Below are positions 12,709 through 20,415 of a stretch of 64,000 nucleotides of DNA, piece after piece. Source of the stretch: Lutibaculum sp963816555 (lineage in GTDB: Bacteria; Pseudomonadota; Alphaproteobacteria; Rhizobiales; Tepidamorphaceae); contig CAWFLD010000007.1 in assembly GCA_963816555.1 (NCBI GenBank), positions 186,001 to 250,000 on the forward strand, written 5' to 3'. Under the pieces are notes generated by a model. It was not told the DNA's origin, made no database searches, and worked only from the letters and a program-made list of their open reading frames with translations. Made by a program: the position numbers and the translations under genes. Every line of letters starts with the position of its first letter. Positions within the stretch are counted from its first letter, which is position 1.

Positions 12709-14096
12709 AGAGTGGCCTCCGCCAGGAGAGAGCTGTCGTTGCGCGACGCAGGCGTCAGGCGCCCGCCCAGGCTGTTCGGGCCGGCGCTCTCGATCGTCAC
12801 CTCGGCGAGCTCGCCGATCATGTCGGCCGGCACCTCCGCGTGCACCGGCTGCAGGTAGGGCGAGCGGCCGATGAGCTGGCCGTCGCGGCGGCCCGGCTTC
12901 TCGAACAGGACCGGCACCGTGCGGCCGACGAGGCCCGCGTTGAAGGCCTTCTGGCTCTCCGCCAGCGCCGCCTGCAGGATCTGCAGGCGCTCGGCCTTCA
13001 CCGGCTCGGGCACCTGCTCCTCCATGCCGGAGGCCGGCGTGCCGGGCCGCGGGCTGTACTTGAACGAGAACGCCTGGGCGTAGGAGACGCGCTTCACGAG
13101 ATCGAGCGTGTCGTCAAAGTCGGCCTCCGTCTCGCCCGGGAAGCCGACGATGAAGTCGCCCGAGATCGCGATGTCGGGCCGGGCGGCCCTGACGCGCTCG
13201 ATGATCTCGAAATAGGTGTCGCGCGTGTGACGGCGGTTCATGGCGGCCAAGAGCCTGTCCGATCCCGATTGCACCGGCAGGTGGAGATAGGGCATCAGCG
13301 TGTCGAGGTCGCGGTGCGCGGCGATCAGGTCGTCGTCCATGTCGCGCGGGTGGCTCGTCGTGTAGCGCAGGCGGTCCAGCCCCTCGATTTCCGCCAGCTC
13401 GTGGAGCAGGCGCGCGAGGCCCCACTCGCGGCCGTCGAGGCCCTCGCCGTGATAGGCGTTGACGTTCTGGCCGAGCAGGGTGATCTCGCGCACGCCGCGC
13501 TCGACGAGCCGGCGCGCCTCGTCGAGCAGCGCCCGGGCCGGCCGCGACTGCTCGGCGCCGCGCGTGTAGGGCACGACGCAGAAGGTGCAGAACTTGTCGC
13601 AGCCTTCCTGCACGGCGAGGAACGCGGTCGCGCCGCCCGAGCGCACGCGCTTGTCGCTCGCGCCCGGCATGCGGGTGAACTTGTCCTCCGGCGGGAAATC
13701 GGTGTCGACGGCGCTCTCGCCGCGGCTCGCCCGGTCCAGAAGATCGGGGAGGCGGTGATAGGCCTGCGGCCCGACCACGAGGTCGACCACCGGCGCGCGG
13801 CGCACGATCTCCTCGCCCTCGGCCTGCGCGACGCAGCCGGCGACGCCGATCATCGTCTGCAGGCCGCGGCTCGCGCGCTCGTCCTTCAGCGCGCGGATGC
13901 GGCCGATCTCGGAGAAGACCTTCTCGGCGGCCTTCTCGCGGATGTGGCAGGTGTTGAGGATGACGAGGTCGGCGTCCTCGGGGGTCTCGGTCGCCTCGTA
14001 CCCCCTCGCCGACAGGACGTCGATCATGCGGCCGGAGTCGTAGACGTTCATCTGGCAGCCGAACGTCCGCACAAAGAGCTTCTTGGAAGCTGTCAT
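12705..14096 (-). CDS. miaB: tRNA-2-methylthio-N6-dimethylallyladenosine synthase MiaB
   Basis: Radical-SAM methylthiotransferase acting on A37 of tRNAs. It has 463 residues. The UPF0004 domain supplies three cysteines (FGCQMN, LNTCHIRE, GVAGCVAQ), and the radical SAM cluster is CDKFCTFCVVPYTRG near residue 165. The C-terminal TRAM domain runs from about residue 385. The frame is intact and the protein is full length. It heads the miaB-phoH-ybeY-corC-lnt run. Confidence 0.97.
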   Translation of the reverse strand: MTASKKLFVRTFGCQMNVYDSGRMIDVLSARGYEATETPEDADLVILNTCHIREKAAEKVFSEIGRIRALKDERASRGLQTMIGVAGCVAQAEGEEIVRRAPVVDLVVGPQAYHRLPDLLDRASRGESAVDTDFPPEDKFTRMPGASDKRVRSGGATAFLAVQEGCDKFCTFCVVPYTRGAEQSRPARALLDEARRLVERGVREITLLGQNVNAYHGEGLDGREWGLARLLHELAEIEGLDRLRYTTSHPRDMDDDLIAAHRDLDTLMPYLHLPVQSGSDRLLAAMNRRHTRDTYFEIIERVRAARPDIAISGDFIVGFPGETEADFDDTLDLVKRVSYAQAFSFKYSPRPGTPASGMEEQVPEPVKAERLQILQAALAESQKAFNAGLVGRTVPVLFEKPGRRDGQLIGRSPYLQPVHAEVPADMIGELAEVTIESAGPNSLGGRLTPASRNDSSLLAEATL

Positions 14097-14126
14097 CAGC
14101 AGGTTGAAACAATCGCGTTTGCGTGG

Positions 14127-14153
14127 GGATGCCTCGTCCCGTCACGGGCATCC
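14127..14153. repeat. Intergenic palindrome, copy 1 of a dispersed repeat
   Basis: GGATGCC and GGCATCC form seven-base inverted arms, with CCCGTCACGGG nested inside. On the minus strand it reads ATGGATGCCCG then TGACGGGACGAGGC. The same ATGGATGCCCG core recurs at 20255-20280. It sits in the gap between plsC and miaB. Dispersed palindromes of this general style are common in Hyphomicrobiales genomes; family membership is inference. Confidence 0.55.
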
Positions 14154-14203
14154 ATGTCTATGCGATGGCCGCACGCGTCTTTCGCCACGCCGGGCGCGCC
14201 ATG

Positions 14204-15037
14204 TCACCCTTCCCTGTTTACCGGTTTTGCGGCCGTTCGGGAAGGGGATGCGCCCATGCCGGCGCCGCTCAGGGCCGCGAGCGTGGCGGCGCGCACGGCC
14301 GTCTCGGCCTGCCGCGCCACCGCCTTGCGCTGCCGCCCCTCGCCGAGCGGGATCGGCTCGCCGAAGCGGACGACCGCGTCGACGGGGCCGGCGGCGAGGA
14401 ACGCCATCAGGTGCGGCGCCAGGTCCTTGTCGCCGTGCCAGGCGACGAGGTGGCGGTGCTGCCGCCCCATCGCCACGCCGTTGACCGCCGTGTAGGCGAG
14501 GCTCACCGGCTGCACGAGGAGCGGCGGCGCGTCGTCGGCGCCGAGCGGCACCGCGCCGAACAGCGCCGTCTTGAACGGCAGCACGCGGTTGCCGTCGTTC
14601 GAGGTTCCTTCCGCGAACAGCACCATCACGTCGCCGGCCGCGAGCCGGTCGGCGATCTCCCGGCGCGTGTCGCCGGTGGCGCTGCGCCGCTCGCGGTCGA
14701 CGAAGATCGTGCGCTGCAGCCGGGCGAGCGTGCTGACCACCGGCCAGGTGCCGACCTCGCGCTTGGCGACGAAGGAGAGCGGCCCCGTCGCGCTCAGCAG
14801 CGGGATGTCGAGCCAGGAGACGTGGTTGGAGACGAGCAGGAGCGGCCGGCCGGGCGCCGCCTGCCCCTCGACGCGCAGGCGCACGCCGAGCAGCGCCAGG
14901 AGCATGCGGTGGTAGCGCACCGGGATGCGCCGCGCCGCGCGCGGCGAGAACCGCAGGGCGAGCATCTGCAGCGGCATGCACGCCGCCGTCACCGCGGCGA
15001 CCGCCGCCAGGATGATCGCCGCTCTCAGCCTGCCCAT
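14204..15037 (-). CDS. plsC: 1-acyl-sn-glycerol-3-phosphate acyltransferase (PlsC family)
   Basis: Membrane-associated acyltransferase that makes phosphatidic acid from lysophosphatidic acid, or acylates a related lipid. It has 277 residues with an N-terminal hydrophobic segment (AAIILAAVAAVTAACMPLQM). The HX4D catalytic motif is SNHVSWLD (about residues 91-98), and the second block is VLFAEGTSNDGNRVLPFKT with the EGT motif. The substrate could be an ornithine lipid precursor (OlsA), so plsC is a family-level name. In many relatives a fur-type gene lies between this gene and rimI; here there are only 70 noncoding bases. Confidence 0.88.
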   Translation of the reverse strand: MGRLRAAIILAAVAAVTAACMPLQMLALRFSPRAARRIPVRYHRMLLALLGVRLRVEGQAAPGRPLLLVSNHVSWLDIPLLSATGPLSFVAKREVGTWPVVSTLARLQRTIFVDRERRSATGDTRREIADRLAAGDVMVLFAEGTSNDGNRVLPFKTALFGAVPLGADDAPPLLVQPVSLAYTAVNGVAMGRQHRHLVAWHGDKDLAPHLMAFLAAGPVDAVVRFGEPIPLGEGRQRKAVARQAETAVRAATLAALSGAGMGASPSRTAAKPVNREG

Positions 15038-15107
15038 GGATGAACGCCCGAACCCTCGCCTCGCGCCCGGCCGGAAAGGCCGGATCCCGCCAGGCTCCTA
15101 TCGCATG

Positions 15108-15575
15108 TCAGGCCGCGGAATTCGACAGGGGGAGATCGAGCCGCATCAGGATCGCATCGGCGCCGGAGCTCGACCGGTAATAGCCCTTGCGCCGGCCGAT
15201 CGGGGCGAAGCCGAAGCCGGCATAGAGGGCGCGGGCGGCGTCGTTGCCCTCGTCGACCTCGAGGAACACAGCCTCCACGTCGCGCGCGCCGGCCTCGGCG
15301 AGGCCGTAGGCGAGGAGCGCGCTGGCCACGCCCTCGCGCCGGCGCCCGGGGGCCACGGCGATCGTGTAGATCTCCGCCTCGCCCGGCAGCGCCCGGATCA
15401 TGAGGAGCGCGTCGAGCCCGCCGTGATCGCCGCGATAGCCGAAGGCGAGCAGCATCGGGTTCTTCATCAGCTCGCGGAACGACTCCTCCGACCACGGCGC
15501 CTCCATGGTCGCGGCGTGCAGCGCGGCCGCGAGGCCGGCATCGTCGGGGGTGAGCCTGAAGGGCCGCTGCGTCAT
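15108..15575 (-). CDS. rimI: Ribosomal-protein-alanine N-acetyltransferase RimI
   Basis: GNAT acetyltransferase, 155 residues, that in E. coli acetylates the N-terminus of ribosomal protein S18. The acetyl-CoA loop is visible as IAVAPGRRREGVASALLAYG (about residues 77-96), followed by VFLEVDEGNDAARALYAGFG, the typical RimI block. The ATG at 15575 overlaps the tsaB stop as ATGA, so translation is coupled with tsaB, a standard pair. Confidence 0.93.
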   Translation of the reverse strand: MTQRPFRLTPDDAGLAAALHAATMEAPWSEESFRELMKNPMLLAFGYRGDHGGLDALLMIRALPGEAEIYTIAVAPGRRREGVASALLAYGLAEAGARDVEAVFLEVDEGNDAARALYAGFGFAPIGRRKGYYRSSSGADAILMRLDLPLSNSAA

Positions 15576-16246
15576 CGCCGCGCCAGCATCTTGTCGCCCT
15601 GCGGCTTGGCGTCGGGCGCCCGCAGGTAGAAGGGTCGCGGCACGGGGCCGTCGGGCCGGGCGCAGGCTGCGACGCTGCGCGCCGAGGGGGCCACGGCCTC
15701 GCCGATGACGGCGAGCGGCCGCTCCGTGCCGGCGCGATCGGCGAGCAGCCGCGCCCCGGAGCCGAAGACCGCCGACACGCCGGCCGGCAGGGCCGCCACC
15801 GCCTCGTCCAGCCGCAGCACGGCCGGATCCGACAGCACGGCGCCGTCGGCGGCGAAGCACTGCAGGTAGATCTCGTCGCGCCGCGCGTCGATCGCCACGG
15901 CGAAGGGCTGCTCGATCGTCGCCGCCTCCCGCGCCGTCTCGGCCAGCGCCTGAAGCGTCGTGACGCCGACGGCCGGGCGGCCGGTCGCGAGCGCGAAGCC
16001 GCGGATCGTCGCCACGCCGACGCGGACGCCGGTGAAGCTGCCGGGGCCGACGGTCGCGGCGAACAGGTCGATGTCGACGAGCTGGATGCCGGCCTCGTTG
16101 AGGCAGCGCTCGACCATCGGCATCAGCATCTCGGCGTGGCCGACCGGCATCGGCTCGCTCTCCGCCGCCAGCACGAGATCGTGGTCGCGGTCGAGGACCG
16201 CGACCGAGCAGGCAGGCAGGCTCGTGTCGATACCCAGGACGATCAT
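15572..16246 (-). CDS. tsaB: tRNA threonylcarbamoyladenosine biosynthesis protein TsaB
   Basis: Partner of TsaD and TsaE in making t6A37 of ANN-decoding tRNAs. It has 224 residues and an ASKHA fold. The start MIVLGIDTSLPACSVAVLD holds the phosphate-1 loop, and AATVGPGSFTGVRVGVATIR is the TsaB signature. The metal-binding site of TsaD is absent, as expected for TsaB. It overlaps rimI by four bases. Confidence 0.95.
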   Translation of the reverse strand: MIVLGIDTSLPACSVAVLDRDHDLVLAAESEPMPVGHAEMLMPMVERCLNEAGIQLVDIDLFAATVGPGSFTGVRVGVATIRGFALATGRPAVGVTTLQALAETAREAATIEQPFAVAIDARRDEIYLQCFAADGAVLSDPAVLRLDEAVAALPAGVSAVFGSGARLLADRAGTERPLAVIGEAVAPSARSVAACARPDGPVPRPFYLRAPDAKPQGDKMLARR

Positions 16247-16304
16247 CTGGTGCGGACCCTCGTCCCCTCGGCGGGGACCCGAAGGCCCCGCCGATCGCTT
16301 CGGC

Positions 16305-16865
16305 TCAGACGGGGCGTACTTCCTGCACGTCCGGCACGAAGTGCCGGAGCAGGTTCTCGATGCCGTGCTTGAGCGTCGCGGTCGAGCTCGGGCAGCCGGA
16401 GCAGGCGCCCTTCATGTGCAGGAAGACGACGCCGCCGCGATAGCCCTGGAAGGTGATGTCGCCGCCGTCGGAGGCGACCGCGGGGCGCACCCGCGTGTCG
16501 ATCAGCTCCTTGATCGTGGCGACCGTCGAGGCGTCGGCCTCGTCGAAGTCCTCGGCGTCGGCCGTCGCCTCGCCCTCGTTCACGAGCAGGGGCTGGCCGG
16601 AGAGATAGTGCTCCATGATCGCGCCGAGCACGGCGGGCTTCAGGTGCTGCCACTCGTTGCCGCCCTCGGACTTCGTCACGGCGATGAAGTCGGAGCCGAA
16701 GAACACGCCGGTGACGCCCGGCACCTCGAACAGCCGCGCCGCGAGCGGCGACGCCGCGGCGTCCTCCGCGCTGCGCACGTCGAGCGGCTCGCCGGGCAGG
16801 ACCGGCCGGCCGGGGATGAACTTCAAGGTCGCCGGGTTCGGGGTCGCCTCGGTCTGGATGAACAT
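16305..16865 (-). CDS. Nfu-type iron-sulfur scaffold/carrier (NifU C-terminal family)
   Basis: Cytoplasmic protein of 186 residues that carries an Fe-S cluster to client proteins. The Nfu_N domain comprises about residues 1-88 (MFIQTEATPNPATLKFIPGR, then VFFGSDFIAVTK), and the NifU_C domain runs from about residue 110 to the end, with the cluster-binding CxxC in KGACSGCPSS. The ATG at 16865 follows a 148 base leader containing a possible Irr-like site. It is transcribed toward tsaB. Confidence 0.93.
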   Translation of the reverse strand: MFIQTEATPNPATLKFIPGRPVLPGEPLDVRSAEDAAASPLAARLFEVPGVTGVFFGSDFIAVTKSEGGNEWQHLKPAVLGAIMEHYLSGQPLLVNEGEATADAEDFDEADASTVATIKELIDTRVRPAVASDGGDITFQGYRGGVVFLHMKGACSGCPSSTATLKHGIENLLRHFVPDVQEVRPV

Positions 16866-16946
16866 TGCTGCCTTCCCTGATGCGTGCCGCAGGCCGTCTG
16901 TTGCGGCGTGCGGCCTGGCGGATGGCGGCCCGTGGCCGCACCATCC

Positions 16947-16962
16947 TTAGAATTGTTCAATA
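16947..16962. promoter_or_regulatory. Possible Irr-type (ICE-like) operator upstream of the Nfu gene
   Basis: TTAGAATTGTTCAATA carries a perfect TTAGAA half-site, a three-base spacer and TTC, resembling the rhizobial ICE motif TTTAGAA-N3-TTCTAAA; the second arm matches only partly. It lies 82 bases before the Nfu start. On the minus strand TTGACC with a weak -10 overlaps the region. Regulation by iron status is an inference from one imperfect site. Confidence 0.3.
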
Positions 16963-17013
16963 GATGGCGATGTCCGCCATCAGGTCAAGCCGTCGCGCCC
17001 GGGCCGTCGGGCC

Positions 17014-17509
17014 TCACGAGACGGCGTCGATCTCCTCGTCGCTCATCGAGCCCGGCACGATGGTGATCGGGATCGGGAAGCTCGCCGCCGTGCGCGAGGC
17101 GACCGAGGAGACCAGCGGCCCCGGCCCTTCCTTGCCCGTGCCGGCGGCCAGCACCATGATCGCGATGTCCTCGTCCTCCTCGATGACGGCGAGGATCTCC
17201 TCCGAAGCGGTTGCCTTCGCGGATCTTGAACTCGGGCTCGGCCCCCGTCCAGAGACGCATCTTCTCGGCGAAGCCGCCGAGCACGCGGCGCGCCTCGCCC
17301 TGCGCCTCGGCCCGCATCACCGCCTCGACGCCGAGCCAGTGCTGGAAGCCGCCGGGCTCGATGACGTAGAGCATCACGACGATGCCGTTGGTGTGCAGCG
17401 CGCGGCGGCTGGCGAAATAGACGGCGCGCTCGCACTCGGGCGTGTCGTCGATGATCACCAGGAACTTGCGCCGGTGGCCCGGCTGCGCGCTGCGCCGCAT
17501 CTTCGTCAT
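17014..17509 (-). CDS. Universal stress protein, UspA family (one-base frameshift)
   Basis: Cytoplasmic USP-fold protein starting MTKMRRSAQPGHRRKFLVII, with the N-terminal strand RKFLVIIDDTPECERAVYFA. Near 17200-17204 (residue about 101) one extra base moves the frame. Removing it gives EEILAVIEEDEDIAIMVLAA followed by GTGKEGPGPLVSSV, the nucleotide-binding tail of the family, ending MSDEEIDAVS at 17014, for 164 residues. It lies directly downstream of trpS (15 bases). The specific stress or ligand is not shown. Confidence 0.85.
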
Positions 17510-17524
17510 GACGTCAACGTGCCA

Positions 17525-18596
17525 TCAGCCGATGCCGCCGACAACGCTCGTCTGGTCTACGGTCGAACGGACGAAGCCGACGACGTCCTTCACGTCGTCC
17601 ATGATCGGCTGCGCGATGGCGCGGGCGCGCTCGGCGCCGTCGGCGAGAATGGCGTCGATCTGCTCGGGCTCGGCCATCAGCCGGCGCATCTCCGCCGGTG
17701 ATCGGCGACAGCTTCTCCACCGAGATGTCGGCCAGCGCCTGCTTGAAGCGCGAGAACGGGCCGGCGTACTCGGCGAGCACCGCCGCCTCGTCGCTGTCGG
17801 CGAGGCCGGCATAGATGCCGACGAGGTTCGCCGCCTCGGGCCGGCTCTCCAGCCCCTCGGCCTCGCTCGGCAGCGGCTCGGGATCGGTCTTCGCCTTGCG
17901 GATCTTCAGCGCGATCGTGTCGGCGTCGTCCATCAGGTTGATGCGCGAGTAGTCGGAGGGGTCCGACTTCGACATCTTCTTGGTGCCGTCGCGCAGGCTC
18001 ATGACGCGCGTCGCGGGGCCGGAGATCAGCGGCTCGGTGAGCGGGAAGAACTGCTCGCCGTGGCCGAGCGCGGCGATCTGGTCGGCGAAGTCCATGTTGA
18101 ACTTCTGCGCGATGTCGCGGGTGAGCTCGAGATGCTGCTTCTGGTCCTCCCCGACCGGCACGTGCGTCGCCTTGTAGGCGAGGATGTCGGCGGCCATCAG
18201 GTCGGGATAGGCGAACAGCCCCACGGAGGCGTTCTCCTTGTGCTTGCCCGCCTTCTCCTTGAACTGCGTCATCCGGTTGAGCCAGCCCATGCGGGCGACG
18301 CAGTTGAACACCCAGGCGAGCTCGGCGTGCGCGGAGACCTGGCTCTGGTTGAACACGATGTGGGCGCGCGGGTCGATGCCGGCGGCGATGAAGGCGGCCG
18401 TCACCTCGCGCGTGGCGCGGTGCAGCGCGGCCGGCTCCTGCCACACCGTGATCGCGTGCAGGTCGACCACGCAGTAGAGGCACTCGAAGTCGCTCTGCAA
18501 CTCGACGAAGCGCTTGATGGCGCCGAGATAGTTGCCGAGATGCAGGTTGCCGGTCGGCTGCACGCCGGAAAACACGCGCTGCGGAAAGCTCGTCAT
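17525..18596 (-). CDS. trpS: Tryptophanyl-tRNA synthetase (one-base frameshift)
   Basis: Class Ic aminoacyl-tRNA synthetase charging tRNA-Trp. The HIGH-like motif is PTGNLHLGNYLGA near residues 14-26, and KMSKS lies in GTKKMSKSDPSD near 205. One extra base at about 17695-17700 (residue 299) breaks the frame after EKLSPIT. Correction gives AEMRRLMAEPEQIDAILADG and the end STVDQTSVVGGIG at 17525, total 356 residues, the expected length. The gene is essential and the rest is perfect, so an error is likely. Confidence 0.94.
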
Positions 18597-18652
18597 ACGC
18601 TCGTGATCCTACTCAGAAAGCCGGCGCGTTATGGCCGATCGGGGGGTCTGTT

Positions 18653-20219
18653 TCAAGCTTTCCCGGGGGAGCGCCGCACCGCGCCGAGGATCTCGCGCCG
18701 GTCGAGGACGCCGGTCGCCACCGCCAGGATGCCGTAGGTGAGGATGCCGAGCGTCACGAGGATGGCGAGCAGGATCGCCTTGTCGAAGGCGAGCCCCGCG
18801 AGCATCGGCCGCAGCGTCACGTCGGCCACCCACAGCACCGCCGCCATCGCGGCCGTCACCCCGAGAAGGCGCGCCATGCGCGAGACGAGCCGCTCGTCGA
18901 AGGCGAGGCCGCCGCGGCGGCGCAGCAGGATCGCGAGCAGGATGGCGTTCGTCCAGCCGCCGACGCTGGTCGCGATCGCGATGCCGACATGGGCGAGCCA
19001 GGGAAAGAGCGCGAGGCTGAGGACGATGTTGATCGCGGCGTTGATGCCGGCGAACCACATCGGCGTCTTGGTGTCCTCGCGGGCGAAGAAGCCCGGCTGG
19101 AAGACCTTGATCATGACGAAGCCCGGCAGGCCGAGGCCGAAGGCCGCGAGCGCCCCGGCCGTGGCGTGGGCGTCGGCGTCGGTGAAGGCGCCGCGGGCGA
19201 ACAGGCCCTCGATGATCGCGCCGGGCACGACGGCGAGCGCCGCGGCGGCCGGCACGGTGAGCGCCAGCGCGAACTCGAGCGAGCGGTTCTGCTGGTGCAT
19301 CGCCGCGCCCTCCTCGCCGGCGCGCAGCCGGCGCGACAGCTCGGGCAGCAGCACGACGCCGATCGCCACGCCGACGAGGCCGAGCGGCAGCTGGTAGATG
19401 CGGTCGGCGTAATAGAGGTAGGAGACCGCCTGCGGCGCCATCGAGGCGATCATCGTGCCGACGACGATGTTGATCTGGGTGATGCCGCCGGCCAGCACGC
19501 CCGGCACCGCGAGCGCGATCAGCCGCCTGACGCCGGGCGTCAGGCGCGGCCGGACGAGCCGCAGCCCCATGTTCTCGCGCCCCGCCGCGACGACCAGCAT
19601 GACGAGCTGCGCGATGCCGCCGAAGAACACCGCCCAGGACAGCCAGAAGCCGGCCGCCGCCGTCTCCTCGCGGCCAGACCAGAGGATCAGCACGAGGGCG
19701 CCGACGAACACGACGTTGAGCAGCGTCGGCGCGAAGGCCGCCGCGGCGAAGCGGCCGAGCGCGTTCAGCAGGCCCGAGAACAGCGCGACGAGCGACACGA
19801 AGAGCAGGTAGGGAAAGCAGATCCGCGTCAGGTCGATCGACAGCTCGAACTTGGCGGGATCGCCGGCGAAGCCCGGCGCCAGCACGTACATGACGAGCGG
19901 CATGGCGAGCTCGGCGAGGATCGTCAGCACGACGAGCGTCAGCGCGAGCATCGTCATCGCCTCCTGCGGCGAAGACGCGCGCGGCGTTCTCGCCCTCGCC
20001 TTCGAGCTCGCGTGCGAAGAGCGGCACGAAGGCGGAGTTGAAGGCGCCTTCCGCGAAGATCCGGCGGAACAGGTTCGGCAGGCGGAAGGCGACGAAGAAG
20101 GCGTCCGCCACCGGCCCGGCGCCGAGCGCGGCGGCCATCAGCATGTCGCGGCCGAAGCCGAGGATGCGGCTCGAGGCGGTGCCGCCGCCGACCAGCATGA
20201 AGTTGCGAATCAGGGACAT
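18653..20219 (-). CDS. murJ: Lipid II flippase MurJ (one-base frameshift)
   Basis: Inner-membrane flippase moving lipid II to the periplasm for peptidoglycan synthesis. The start MSLIRNFMLVGGGTASSRIL and the motif ADAFFVAFRLPNLFRRIFAE are MurJ hallmarks, followed by FNSAFVPLF. Near 19961-19967 (residue about 85) an extra base shifts the frame; correction joins ENAARVFAA to EAMTMLALTLVVL and gives 521 residues with about 14 hydrophobic segments. It lies upstream of trpS, a common alphaproteobacterial order. Confidence 0.94.
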
Positions 20220-20254
20220 GGGGGAGCTTCGTGAAACGGGTCCGGATGCCGCTC

Positions 20255-20397
20255 ATGCCCGCGAAAGAAGCGGGCATCCATGCCGCGCGGCCAGTCGTTG
20301 CGGGACGCCTTGGGCTCCCGCCTTCGCGGGAACGAGCGGAGCAAGGGGCTGGTGCCTCGCCTCCTGCTCTAGCGCAGGATCCGCCTCCCGTCACGGG
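20255..20397. repeat. Cluster of three intergenic palindromes, including copy 2 of the dispersed repeat
   Basis: The gap between murJ and glnD holds three hairpins: ATGCCCGC/GCGGGCAT (20255-20277), CCCGC/GCGGG (20317-20330) and CCCGT/ACGGG (20387-20397). The first shares its flank and core with the palindrome at 14127-14153. One may serve as the glnD terminator, though none has a T run. No coding capacity is evident. Confidence 0.55.
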
Positions 20398-20415
20398 GAT
20401 ACTGGGGGCTGCCGC

